From: Actinomycetes bacterium
GTDB taxonomy: Bacteria; Actinomycetota; Thermoleophilia; BMS3ABIN01
Direction of reading: 5' to 3'
Assembly (NCBI GenBank): GCA_021787775.1
Contig: JAJYLK010000028.1
Location: 1-9,149 of the forward strand
DNA length: 9,149 nt
Below the pieces are notes generated by a model. The model saw nothing but the letters and a program-made list of their open reading frames with translations, did no database searches and was not told where the DNA came from. The translations under genes were made by a program, and so were the position numbers. Positions 1 through 7,335 of this stretch are shown here, in pieces (position 1 is the stretch's first letter; every line of letters begins with the position of its first letter).

Positions 1-2
1 TG

Positions 3-359
3 GACGATGATGATTTCCGCCGGCTGTTCACCGATGACAAGCCCGTGATCTTTGCCTTCCACGGTTATCCGCGCGTCATCCACGAGCTGCTCCACCACCG
101 GCCGGAGCCGGCCAGGTTCCATGTGCACGGATATATCGAGGAAGGCTACACGACGACGCCGTTCGACATGCTGGTGCTGAACCACATGAGCCGTTATCAC
201 CTGGCGACCGCGGCCGCCGAGCGGGCAAGCCGGCTCAGCTCGGTCGCCGGCGACGTCATCGACCTGTTCCAGGAGCGCCTGCGGGCGCACGCTTCGTATA
301 TCAGGGAGAACGACCAGGATCTGCCGGAGGTGCGGGAATGGAAGTGGAGCGGCAGCTGA
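3..359 (+). CDS. xfp: Phosphoketolase (XFP family), C-terminal end, partial
   Basis: This is the 3' end of a phosphoketolase gene, open from the left edge to a TGA at 357-359; about 118 residues are visible. The family uses thiamine diphosphate and phosphate to split xylulose 5-phosphate (and often fructose 6-phosphate) into acetyl phosphate plus an aldose phosphate, in the cytoplasm, as the key step of the phosphoketolase pathway. The visible part is the C-terminal XFP domain. It carries the family signatures FAFHGYP, GYIEEGYTTTPFDM followed by an N and RYHL, and the end pattern AYIRE-x-DLPE-x-x-x-WKW (here SYIREND and EVREWKW). The thiamine-binding region and the real start lie outside the window. 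A GTG at 45 is internal, because the conserved reading continues upstream of it (DDDDFRRLFTDDKPV). The family assignment is secure. Whether the enzyme prefers xylulose or fructose phosphate cannot be judged from this part. Confidence 0.93.
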   Translation, partial: DDDDFRRLFTDDKPVIFAFHGYPRVIHELLHHRPEPARFHVHGYIEEGYTTTPFDMLVLNHMSRYHLATAAAERASRLSSVAGDVIDLFQERLRAHASYIRENDQDLPEVREWKWSGS

Positions 360-410
360 GCGGGCCCGAAGGCTGGAGCTACTTTCCGCAGGTCCCACTC
401 AGGAATTGGG

Positions 411-599
411 CTGCTGTTTGTGTCTTTCCGGCTGGGCCGGATGGTTGTCACCTCCGGCAAGGTTTGGTTCCATGATCTTCGACATTCGGGAGTCTCCTTG
501 CTGCTGGCAGGGCGCAAGCCCGGGGACGATCATGGAGCTACTCAGTCACTCGCGGATCGGTCTGGCCATGAATGCCTGGCTATTTGCAAGGGAAAGAAC
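411..599 (+). pseudogene. Tyrosine recombinase (phage-type integrase) remnant, C-terminal fragment
   Basis: This is a decayed piece of a tyrosine recombinase, the enzyme that inserts phages and genomic islands into tRNA genes. One frame (411 to about 507) reads VWFHDLRHSGVSLLL, containing the HxxR catalytic box (His at 471-473, Arg at 480-482). The match then continues in the next frame from about 508 as QGASPGTIMELLSHSRIGLAMNAW, which holds the second catalytic His (547-549) in LSHS. Joining the halves needs about two missing bases near 507. The position where the family has its nucleophilic Tyr (normally NTY or NAY) reads Trp at 577-579. The N-terminal core-binding domain and the first catalytic Arg are absent. 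Similarity ends where the sequence runs into the tRNA gene. The frameshift, missing Tyr and truncation mean it is inactive. Confidence 0.8.
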
Positions 600-675
600 T
601 GGAGCCGACGTGCGGAATCGAACCGCAGACCTGCTCATTACGAGTGAGCTGCTCTACCAGCTGAGCTACGTCGGC
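600..675 (-). tRNA. tRNA-Thr, anticodon CGT
   Basis: The reverse complement folds into a complete 76-base cloverleaf. The acceptor stem GCCGACG pairs with CGTCGGC, the D stem is GCTC/GAGC, and the anticodon stem GCTCA/TGAGC closes the seven-base loop CTCGTAA. The T stem is TGCGG/CCGCA with loop TTCGATT, followed by a T discriminator and an encoded CCA. The anticodon CGT reads ACG, so it decodes threonine. The CCA is complementary to TGG at 600-602. Its 3' end abuts the recombinase fragment, which suggests that it served as an attachment site. A promoter lies upstream at 739-767. The tRNA itself shows no mismatch in any stem and should be functional. Confidence 0.96.
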
Positions 676-738
676 CCGGGGGGAAAGATGCCGGCGGGCG
701 GCCCGTCGATGCGCGCCGCGATAACCGCCGGAGGCTTA

Positions 739-767
739 ATTATACCGAAGGAAGAGGGGCGTGAGAA
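739..767 (-). promoter_or_regulatory. Sigma-70-type promoter for tRNA-Thr
   Basis: On the minus strand a perfect TATAAT (739-744) is preceded, after a 17-base spacer, by TTCTCA (762-767), which matches TTGACA at four of six positions. Transcription would begin near 732, giving a leader of about 57 bases before the tRNA 5' end at 675. The short intergenic stretch 676-842 otherwise shows only GC-rich sequence with weak inverted repeats. Confidence 0.65.
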
Positions 768-842
768 CCGGCGGCAGGACTTCGAGCGCCGGCGCAAACA
801 GGCCATGCCGTTCGCCGAATCCGGCGCGCCCCTTGCGCCGCC

Positions 843-1943
843 TTACTGCTGCGCCAGCTCGCGATAGAGATCCAGCGTTTTGGCGGCGGCAGTATCCCAG
901 GAGAACATCGAGGCCCGGGCCATGCCGCGCTTGCGCAGGCGCTGGCGCAGGTTGTCGTTGGTGAGCACCTCGGTGATGGCGGCGCTCAGCGCGGCCGAGC
1001 GCGGCGCCACCAGCAGGCCTCCGTCTCCCACCACCTCCGGCAGCGATGAGGAATTGGAACAGATCACCGGCGTGCCGCAGGCCATCGCCTCCAGCGGCGG
1101 CAGGCCGAAGCCTTCGTAAAGCGACGGGAAACAGAACAGATCGGCGGCGGTATAAAGCGCCGGCAGGTCCGGCTCCTCGATAAAGCCGGTGAAATTCACC
1201 AGGTCGCCGACGCCGCGGCGCACCGCCTCCTTGTGCACTTCCTGCCAGTCGCCGCTTTTCTCCCCCGCCAGCACCAGCTTGTAGTGCGACCGGATCTTGG
1301 GAGAGAGCGCCGAAAAAGCGCTCACCAGGGCGGTGACGTTTTTATGGGCAATGTACTCGCCCAGCCAGAGGATATGCGGCCGGCCGATGCCGTATTTGGC
1401 GCAGACCGCCGCGATCTCCTGATCGCTGCGTGGACCGAACTCATGGCCAACTCCGTCCAGAATCACGGATACCTTGCCCAGCGGCAGGTTGAAATGGGCC
1501 AGCAGGTAAGACTGGGAAACGGTTGACACTGTGATGATATGGTCGGCCTTGCCGACTGCATCCGCCAGCAGTCCCTTGTAGGTGCGGCGCATCCAGAAGC
1601 TGGGGATGCTCTTGGGGAACAGCAGCGGGATGATGTCATGAGCGGTCACCAGCAGCGGGCAGTCGAGATTGCCCGGGGCGACTACATAAGGGGTGTGGAA
1701 GAACTGGCAGCCGGCTTTTTTTACCGCTTGGCCGATCTTTGTCAGGTTGCGCGTGGTAAAAACTTCTTCGTTCAGCGCCACCTTGACGAAATTGTCGCCG
1801 CTGGGAATGCGGTCTCCGGTGCCGTCGTTGTAGAAACAGACGACCTCCAGGTCCGGGACCTGGGCAAACTGTTTCAGCATGTTGCGCGAGTAGGTGCCCA
1901 CTCCACGCCAGGAAATCATGCGCGCGTCAAAACCGACTCTCAA
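843..1943 (-). CDS. Glycosyltransferase family 4 (GT-B fold)
   Basis: This 366-residue protein is a retaining GT-B glycosyltransferase of family GT4, which moves a sugar (in related enzymes often mannose) from a nucleotide-sugar donor to a glycan or lipid acceptor at the cytoplasmic face. The N-terminal acceptor half has the glycine loop RGVGTYSRN (residues 13-21) and TAHDIIPLL (100-108, with the conserved H102-D103). The donor half has GEYIAHKN (195-202), the usual G-x-x-x-x-x-KN phosphate-binding region, and the EX7E pair E277 and E285 inside SLYEGFGLPPLEAMACGTPV. Length is normal, and there is no signal peptide or membrane helix. The start is TTG at 1943, supported by AAGGAGG five bases upstream; no nearer ATG has such a site. 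It lies 92 bases after the sensor kinase on the same strand. No other glycan genes are visible, so the acceptor and pathway (polysaccharide, glycolipid or glycoprotein) are unknown. Confidence 0.92.
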   Translation of the reverse strand: MRVGFDARMISWRGVGTYSRNMLKQFAQVPDLEVVCFYNDGTGDRIPSGDNFVKVALNEEVFTTRNLTKIGQAVKKAGCQFFHTPYVVAPGNLDCPLLVTAHDIIPLLFPKSIPSFWMRRTYKGLLADAVGKADHIITVSTVSQSYLLAHFNLPLGKVSVILDGVGHEFGPRSDQEIAAVCAKYGIGRPHILWLGEYIAHKNVTALVSAFSALSPKIRSHYKLVLAGEKSGDWQEVHKEAVRRGVGDLVNFTGFIEEPDLPALYTAADLFCFPSLYEGFGLPPLEAMACGTPVICSNSSSLPEVVGDGGLLVAPRSAALSAAITEVLTNDNLRQRLRKRGMARASMFSWDTAAAKTLDLYRELAQQ

Positions 1944-1948
1944 ACAAT

Positions 1949-1955
1949 CCTCCTT
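1949..1955 (-). promoter_or_regulatory. Ribosome binding site fixing the TTG start of the glycosyltransferase
   Basis: AAGGAGG on the minus strand is followed by five bases and then the TTG at 1941-1943. This near-perfect Shine-Dalgarno sequence is the reason for accepting the rare TTG start. Confidence 0.75.
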
Positions 1956-2005
1956 CAGCGATTCGTCCTGCCATCACGCCTGTTCTAATCCTACCACGTG
2001 CCGCA

Positions 2006-2022
2006 TGCCGGCGCTCCCGGCA
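2006..2022 (-). other. Short stem-loop between kinase and glycosyltransferase genes
   Basis: TGCCGG and CCGGCA pair perfectly around a five-base loop, 14 bases after the kinase stop codon. There is no T-run after the stem on the minus strand, so it is not a typical intrinsic terminator. It could attenuate transcription, protect the 3' end of the mRNA, or have no role. It is the only structure I see in the 92-base gap. Confidence 0.4.
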
Positions 2023-2035
2023 GGATAAATCCAGT

Positions 2036-5000
2036 CTACCCGGACGGCCGGCCGATCCTGCCGATCAGGTTGCGGATCTGTTCCAGGCTGAAGGGCTTGG
2101 CGATCACCGCGTCGACCTTGCTCTTTTTCATTTTTTCCGGATCGAGCTGGTCTCCCCAGCCGGTGATTAGCGCTACCGGCGTGCCGGGACTGGCGCCCTT
2201 GACGATTTCCGCCACATCCCAGCCAGACATACCAGGCATGCCCAGATCGGTCAGGACAAGGTCGAATTCCCCGCCGGCGGCAATCGCTTTTTCAAACATC
2301 GCGATGCCTTCCGAACCGGAGCCGGCGGTCTCGACCCGGTGCCCCATGCCGCTCAGCATGCCGTCCAGCAAGCGGCGGATCAGGACTGCGTCGTCGATGA
2401 CGAGAATCCGCACCGCCTGGACCGGCTCAGGTTCCTGCGCTTCGGCCTGTTCCGCCAATTCGACCGGTTCCACAACCGGCAGCTCGATCGTAAACACCGA
2501 GCCTTTGCCCTTTCGGCTTTGCGCTGAAATCTTCCCCCCATGGCGGGTGATGATGCCGTAGGCGACGCTGAGGCCCAGGCCGCTGCCCCGCAATCCCTTG
2601 GTCGAATAAAAGGGCTCGAAGACGCGCCTCAGCTGCTCCTCGCTCATGCCGCAGCCTTCGTCGCTGACACTGACCGCGACGTGGTCATTCTCCACACGTG
2701 ATGCAATCGAGATATGTCCATTCTTATCCGTGGCATCCGCCGCATTGACCAGCAGATTGACTATTACTTCCCCCAGTTCTGATTCGTTCGCCCTGATCCA
2801 GGGCACGTCGGCGACATCCAGTTCGAGTTCGATGGCGACGCCGCGGGCATCGGCCTCATCCTTCCAGCGTGGCCGCGCCACTTCGATCGCGTTGCGGATC
2901 ACATGGTTGACATCTACCAGCTCAAAGCTGCGCGAAGTCCGCACCCGGGTGAATTCCTGGATGCGGCGCACCGTTTCGGCTGCCTCGCCCGCCACGCGCT
3001 CGATCGTTTCCAGCAGCTCGTGGTCCTCGCTGTCCAGCTTCGAATCCCCCAGCAGCAACTGGGCGTTGCCCAGGATCACGGTGAGGAAGTTGTTGAAATC
3101 ATGGGCGACGCCGCCCGCCATCTCTCCCAGCGCATTCAGCTTCTCGGCCTGGTTCACCTGAGCGCGCAGGTGCTCCTGCTCGGTGATGTCACGCACATCG
3201 TGGACCGTTCCCCTGACCATTCCATGGGAATTGAAAAAAGGATCGGCGGAGATGGTGAGAGTTTTTTTCAGATTTGGCTCCTCCACCACCAGCGAGGCGC
3301 TCTTCCCGCTGCCCACCGCCTGACGGTGTGGACAACCATCGATCGGCTGATCGAGTCCATGAAAGACCTGGTAGCATTTTTTACCAATGAGTTCTTTTGT
3401 GGTTGTGCCCAGCAGTTCCGCCAGCGCCCGGTTGGCGCGGACGATGGTGAAATCCGGGCTATGGATGGAGACACCATTGGTCATCGCATCGAAAGTCGTC
3501 TCCCATTCGCTCTTTGCCTCGGCCACGTTGGTGAACAAACGGGCGTTGTCCACGGCGACACCGATGGTCTTCCCCACCGACTCCAGCAGATTCTGTTCAT
3601 GCTCGCCGAAAACGCGGCGCTCGACTGTTCCCACAATCATCACGCCCATCATCCGGTCCTTGGACAGCAGCGGCACACCTCCCAGCGAAGCAAAATCCAG
3701 CCGGCCGGGCATGCCCTCAAACCGGATGCGGCTGCCGAAGCTGTCATCGGCGAAAACCGCCTCACCGGTGGCGGCGATGCGGCCGGCGTAACCGCTGCCC
3801 ACTTCAATTCGCTGGACACAAGCCAGCATATCTTCGGGGATGTTGACCGGCACGTGAGCGTCCAGGTATTTCCCGTCCTCGCTCAGGAGGAAGATCATGC
3901 CGGAGTCGTAGTGCATCGACTCCACCACCGAATTGATGCACGAGCCCAGTATGCTTTCCAGATCGAGGGACTCCGCCGCCATCGATGTGACCGCGTTCAG
4001 CACCGCCAGATCTCGGTTGCGACGCAGTATTTCTGTGGTCATATGGTGTTCCGCGGAAATGTCGCGCGAGATGGCCACCAGCGCCAGGGGGTTCCCGCCT
4101 TCGTCATCGACGCGCCGCGAGGAGACAAACGCGGGGAACTCGCTGCCATCGGCGCGGCGGTACCAAAGCTGGCCCTGCCAGCCGCGGCCCAGCGATGCCC
4201 GGATGACCTCCTCCTCCAGATCCGCGGGATTGCGACCGGCCCACAGATCGATCAGGCGCATGCCGTTCATGGCTTCCTGAGCGTAGCCGAAGTAACCGGC
4301 GCCGGCGGCATTCACCGAGAGAACGCCGCCTTCGATATCGCTGACGATAACACATTCCTGCGCATTCTCAATGGCGGTGGCCAGCAGTCTCATGCGCCGC
4401 TCGACCGCATGCTTGTCGGTGACGTCGCGCCCGATCACCCGCCAATAATAAGTCTTCTCATGCTCGTCATAAACGAGGCTGGCGTTGATCTCGATGGCCA
4501 CCGAATCGCCGGCGGCGGCGATAAAGCTCCGCTCGGAGGAAAACACCCCCTGCTTGAACGCCTCCTCCAGGTCGAGCCTGGACCGGCCGCGTTCATCCTC
4601 ATCCTCGAAATCGTAAATATGCCGGGCCAGGATTTCCTGTTTCGGATAACCCAGCCTCCGCGCCATGGTGTCGTTGCAGTCGAGGACGCGGCCTTCGCTA
4701 TCGAGGGAATACATCCAGTCAGCCGCCGTATCATACAGATCGCGGTAGCGCCGTTCGGACGCCGCCAGCCTTTTTACGATCATGTCGCTGCCGGCGATCG
4801 ACGCCGCCACTCCCGCGACCGCGTTGAGAAACTCGAGTTCACCGGCATCCAAGCCCTCTGCTTTGGCGCTGTAGACGGTGAAGGCGCCCACCCGCTCGCC
4901 GAAATATTCCATGGGCGACGCCACCACAGACCTGAAATCATATTCAGCGGCGGCTTGCTTCAGCAGCGGATCGGTATCGAGCGCCGGGATGTCGATGAGC

Positions 5001-7279
5001 ACCTCCTGGCGACCCTTGAGGAAAGCCTGCGCCGCCGGGGTGCCGGCAAAATACTTGTTATCCATCCCGAAAGTGCCATCATCATTCAGCTGTTTGACAA
5101 ACTCCGCGTTGTAACCATGGTTCGTCACCAGTTGCAGCTTGGTCCCATCGGCGTCCGGCATGAAAACAGAGCACAGGGGATAGCCGAAGACAGCGGCGGT
5201 TTCATCGACCAGCGTCTGCAAGGCCTTGCCGCTGGCAAGGCCGGAGACGCTCTTGGCGGTCACCGACTGCAGCAGACTGAGCCGCTGGTTCTGTTCCACC
5301 AGCCGCTGTTCCAGGTTCAGTCTTTCTGTGATGTCGGTGATGACGCCGATCGCGCCGACAATCCGGTCGCCCCGCCTCAACGGCGAGACTGTCTGGCTGA
5401 TGGTGATCCGCGTGCCATCCTTGCGGATGACGTCCACGTCGTAACGGTCAGTGTGGCCTTCCAGACGCCGGGCGCTCATCGCTCTGGCCAATTCCCGCTG
5501 ATCTTCCGCGACGACGCTAAGTATATTTTTACCAAGAAGATCTTTTAAGGTATAACCGGTGATTGCTTCCGCCCCCGGATTGAGATAGCTGAAACAGCTA
5601 CGCTCGTCCGATGTATAGACCCCCTCGGCCATGCCGTCCATTAGACTGGTGAGAAAGGAGCCGGTTTCGCGCGTTTTTGTATACAGCTCCGCGTTCTGGA
5701 GGGAGATGCTCAACTGGTCAGCCAGCAACTCGATAAAGTCGACCCGCGCTGTAGAACAGATGTCTTCACTGGATGAGTATGCGGCAAGCACGCCCAGGAT
5801 CTCATTTTTGGCCTGGAGCGGCACTGCCACCATGCTGGCGAGCTCCGGCGCCTGTTCCATGAGCGCGCTAGTGAACGCGCAGGCTTTTTCCAGGCGCAGA
5901 TCACAGGCGACCCTCGTCTCCCGCGTCTCAGCGGCGGCGCCGGCGGCGCCCACTCCCATCGGGACACGGATGCCGGTCAGGCTTTCAGCTGCCGCCTTGC
6001 CGGAAAACTGTTGCGGCAGGAGGAAGCTCTTACCGGGGCCGCACAGGAAGATGATGACCAGCTCGGCGCCGGCGGCCGCGTTGAACACATCGGCGGCGCT
6101 GGCCAGCACGGCATCTTTATCCAGCGTGCTGTTTGTGGTGGTGATCAGATCGTTGATCGCCTCCAACTCGCGCATATGGCGGTTGACCTGGCGGCGCAAC
6201 CGGTTTTCCTCGGTGACGTTATCGCTCAGGGCGATGGCGCCGCTGATCTCTCCCAGGGCGTCTCGCAGCGGGGTGACCGTGCTGCTGAGGACGACGTTGC
6301 TGCCTCCGGGAAAATAAAAATTGACCGGCTGGTCGTGTTGCCAGGATTCGCCGCCGGCAATGACCTCGCCGACGATCTGGCAGAATTCCGGACCGCCGGC
6401 TTCGCTGAGGATGTCGCCCAGTCTTCTGCCCACGGCGGCTACCTCGGGTATGCCGGTGATCGTCTCGGTAGCCTGGTTCCAGACCGAGATCCTCAGTTCC
6501 CGGTCCACGGCGATGATGCTGGCGGCGGCGCTGCTTAATATGCTCTTGTCCAGCTCCCGCGCCTCGGCCAGCTCCGTCTCCCGCCGCGCCATGTCGATGA
6601 TGGCTTCATCCTTGACGCGGATGTTGCAGTAAAGGCTTCCCAGGGAATGGGCCAGTTGTTCCAGGTGCTTGCGGGCGGCGTCATATAAATAGTCAGGCTT
6701 GTGGTAGAACTGCGTGGCGGCTTCCTGCAACTGCTTAAAATCCGCCTGGCACTGCCGGGCGGCGGCGCGGATCTCAGCCGTGTCGGTCGGCGGCTCCGAG
6801 ACGCAACCGACACAGGCGCCGATCGTCTGGTCGATCGCGATGATGGGATATGCAACGAGCGTCATCCCGCCCGGACATTGCATCTCTTCGCGGCTGCCGG
6901 CGATCGCTGACCGCGCCGCCTGGGCGGCAGCGACCGAACAGCAGCTCTTGCCGGCCTGTTTGCCGGCGCCATAAAGGATGCGGCAATACTGGTTGCCAGT
7001 GAGGATTTCCCCTGCCTGGGCACCATCCATCTCGTGGACGGAAACTGCTGTCTCCAGATAATCGATGAAGGGATGCAGCGCACTGGCGATCATTTCCTCG
7101 CCAAGGACAACAGCCAGGCTGGGCCGGACATCTGCACTCTCCCGCGATTTCATGGGATCTGCCCCGGGAGCGCTTGGTGGTTTTTTTTCCATCATTCTTG
7201 CCGGCGAAATAGGATATGGCTGCGCGGGAAACCTGATTTCCCGGTGATTGAAGCGCGCCTGCCGGGCTGGAACCTCCAC
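2036..7279 (-). CDS. Soluble multi-sensor hybrid histidine kinase (PocR-PAS/GAF array-HisKA-HATPase-REC)
   Basis: This is a cytoplasmic two-component sensor kinase of up to 1747 residues with no membrane helix. Approximate domains: PocR-like ligand domain 55-195; PAS1 245-358; GAF1 371-535; PAS2 540-660; GAF2 663-832; PAS3 838-958; PAS4 960-1080; GAF3 1083-1250; PAS5 1252-1372; HisKA 1376-1445; HATPase 1490-1602; receiver 1623-1743. The phospho-acceptor is H1393 in VAHDFNN. ATP-binding motifs are the N box around N1508 and N1512, DEGCGM (1540-1545) and GSGLGLS (1565-1571). The receiver keeps D1629/D1630, D1678, T1706 and K1728. The kinase core should therefore be active and pass phosphate to its own receiver; the next partner is not in the window. 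PocR domains are thought to bind small hydrocarbon derivatives; PAS and GAF domains bind small ligands or cofactors. None of the actual ligands can be read here. No start has a convincing ribosome site: coordinates give the longest frame (GTG at 7279). ATGs at 7195, 7192 and 7153 are alternatives, and the Arg/Pro-rich first 28 residues look non-coding. Confidence 0.93.
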   Translation of the reverse strand: MEVPARQARFNHREIRFPAQPYPISPARMMEKKPPSAPGADPMKSRESADVRPSLAVVLGEEMIASALHPFIDYLETAVSVHEMDGAQAGEILTGNQYCRILYGAGKQAGKSCCSVAAAQAARSAIAGSREEMQCPGGMTLVAYPIIAIDQTIGACVGCVSEPPTDTAEIRAAARQCQADFKQLQEAATQFYHKPDYLYDAARKHLEQLAHSLGSLYCNIRVKDEAIIDMARRETELAEARELDKSILSSAAASIIAVDRELRISVWNQATETITGIPEVAAVGRRLGDILSEAGGPEFCQIVGEVIAGGESWQHDQPVNFYFPGGSNVVLSSTVTPLRDALGEISGAIALSDNVTEENRLRRQVNRHMRELEAINDLITTTNSTLDKDAVLASAADVFNAAAGAELVIIFLCGPGKSFLLPQQFSGKAAAESLTGIRVPMGVGAAGAAAETRETRVACDLRLEKACAFTSALMEQAPELASMVAVPLQAKNEILGVLAAYSSSEDICSTARVDFIELLADQLSISLQNAELYTKTRETGSFLTSLMDGMAEGVYTSDERSCFSYLNPGAEAITGYTLKDLLGKNILSVVAEDQRELARAMSARRLEGHTDRYDVDVIRKDGTRITISQTVSPLRRGDRIVGAIGVITDITERLNLEQRLVEQNQRLSLLQSVTAKSVSGLASGKALQTLVDETAAVFGYPLCSVFMPDADGTKLQLVTNHGYNAEFVKQLNDDGTFGMDNKYFAGTPAAQAFLKGRQEVLIDIPALDTDPLLKQAAAEYDFRSVVASPMEYFGERVGAFTVYSAKAEGLDAGELEFLNAVAGVAASIAGSDMIVKRLAASERRYRDLYDTAADWMYSLDSEGRVLDCNDTMARRLGYPKQEILARHIYDFEDEDERGRSRLDLEEAFKQGVFSSERSFIAAAGDSVAIEINASLVYDEHEKTYYWRVIGRDVTDKHAVERRMRLLATAIENAQECVIVSDIEGGVLSVNAAGAGYFGYAQEAMNGMRLIDLWAGRNPADLEEEVIRASLGRGWQGQLWYRRADGSEFPAFVSSRRVDDEGGNPLALVAISRDISAEHHMTTEILRRNRDLAVLNAVTSMAAESLDLESILGSCINSVVESMHYDSGMIFLLSEDGKYLDAHVPVNIPEDMLACVQRIEVGSGYAGRIAATGEAVFADDSFGSRIRFEGMPGRLDFASLGGVPLLSKDRMMGVMIVGTVERRVFGEHEQNLLESVGKTIGVAVDNARLFTNVAEAKSEWETTFDAMTNGVSIHSPDFTIVRANRALAELLGTTTKELIGKKCYQVFHGLDQPIDGCPHRQAVGSGKSASLVVEEPNLKKTLTISADPFFNSHGMVRGTVHDVRDITEQEHLRAQVNQAEKLNALGEMAGGVAHDFNNFLTVILGNAQLLLGDSKLDSEDHELLETIERVAGEAAETVRRIQEFTRVRTSRSFELVDVNHVIRNAIEVARPRWKDEADARGVAIELELDVADVPWIRANESELGEVIVNLLVNAADATDKNGHISIASRVENDHVAVSVSDEGCGMSEEQLRRVFEPFYSTKGLRGSGLGLSVAYGIITRHGGKISAQSRKGKGSVFTIELPVVEPVELAEQAEAQEPEPVQAVRILVIDDAVLIRRLLDGMLSGMGHRVETAGSGSEGIAMFEKAIAAGGEFDLVLTDLGMPGMSGWDVAEIVKGASPGTPVALITGWGDQLDPEKMKKSKVDAVIAKPFSLEQIRNLIGRIGRPSG

Positions 7280-7335
7280 CTACTAATGCGCCAATCGGCG
7301 GAAAGTTCCTCTAACTTGAGGCATTTAGGGGAGGG

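Noticed and set aside
420..647. A second plus-strand frame ending in ESNRRPAHYE
   Set aside because: Its first half is the other part of the recombinase remnant; the end is again tRNA sequence read as protein.
786..827. Inverted repeat GCGCCGG/CCGGCGC after the glycosyltransferase gene
   Set aside because: The arms are separated by 28 bases, are made of GC only, and lack a T-run, so chance is likely.
406..867. A plus-strand open frame of 153 residues running through the tRNA gene
   Set aside because: Part of it is the recombinase fragment; the rest (VRNRTADLLI and LLYQLSYVG) is just the tRNA complement read as protein, a well-known annotation artefact.
2006..2022. Hairpin considered as an intrinsic terminator of the kinase gene
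   Set aside because: No T-run follows the stem on the minus strand, so I list it only as a stem-loop.
2903..5548. A very long open frame (881 residues) on the plus strand, antisense to the sensor kinase
   Set aside because: It lies wholly inside the kinase gene, its translation (His/Gly/Arg-rich) matches no family, and long antisense open frames are common opposite GC-rich genes.
7303..7321. Overlapping small inverted repeats between the exported-protein and kinase genes (AAGTT/AACTT and CCTC/GAGG)
   Set aside because: Stems of only four or five pairs without a T-run; too weak to call a terminator or operator.
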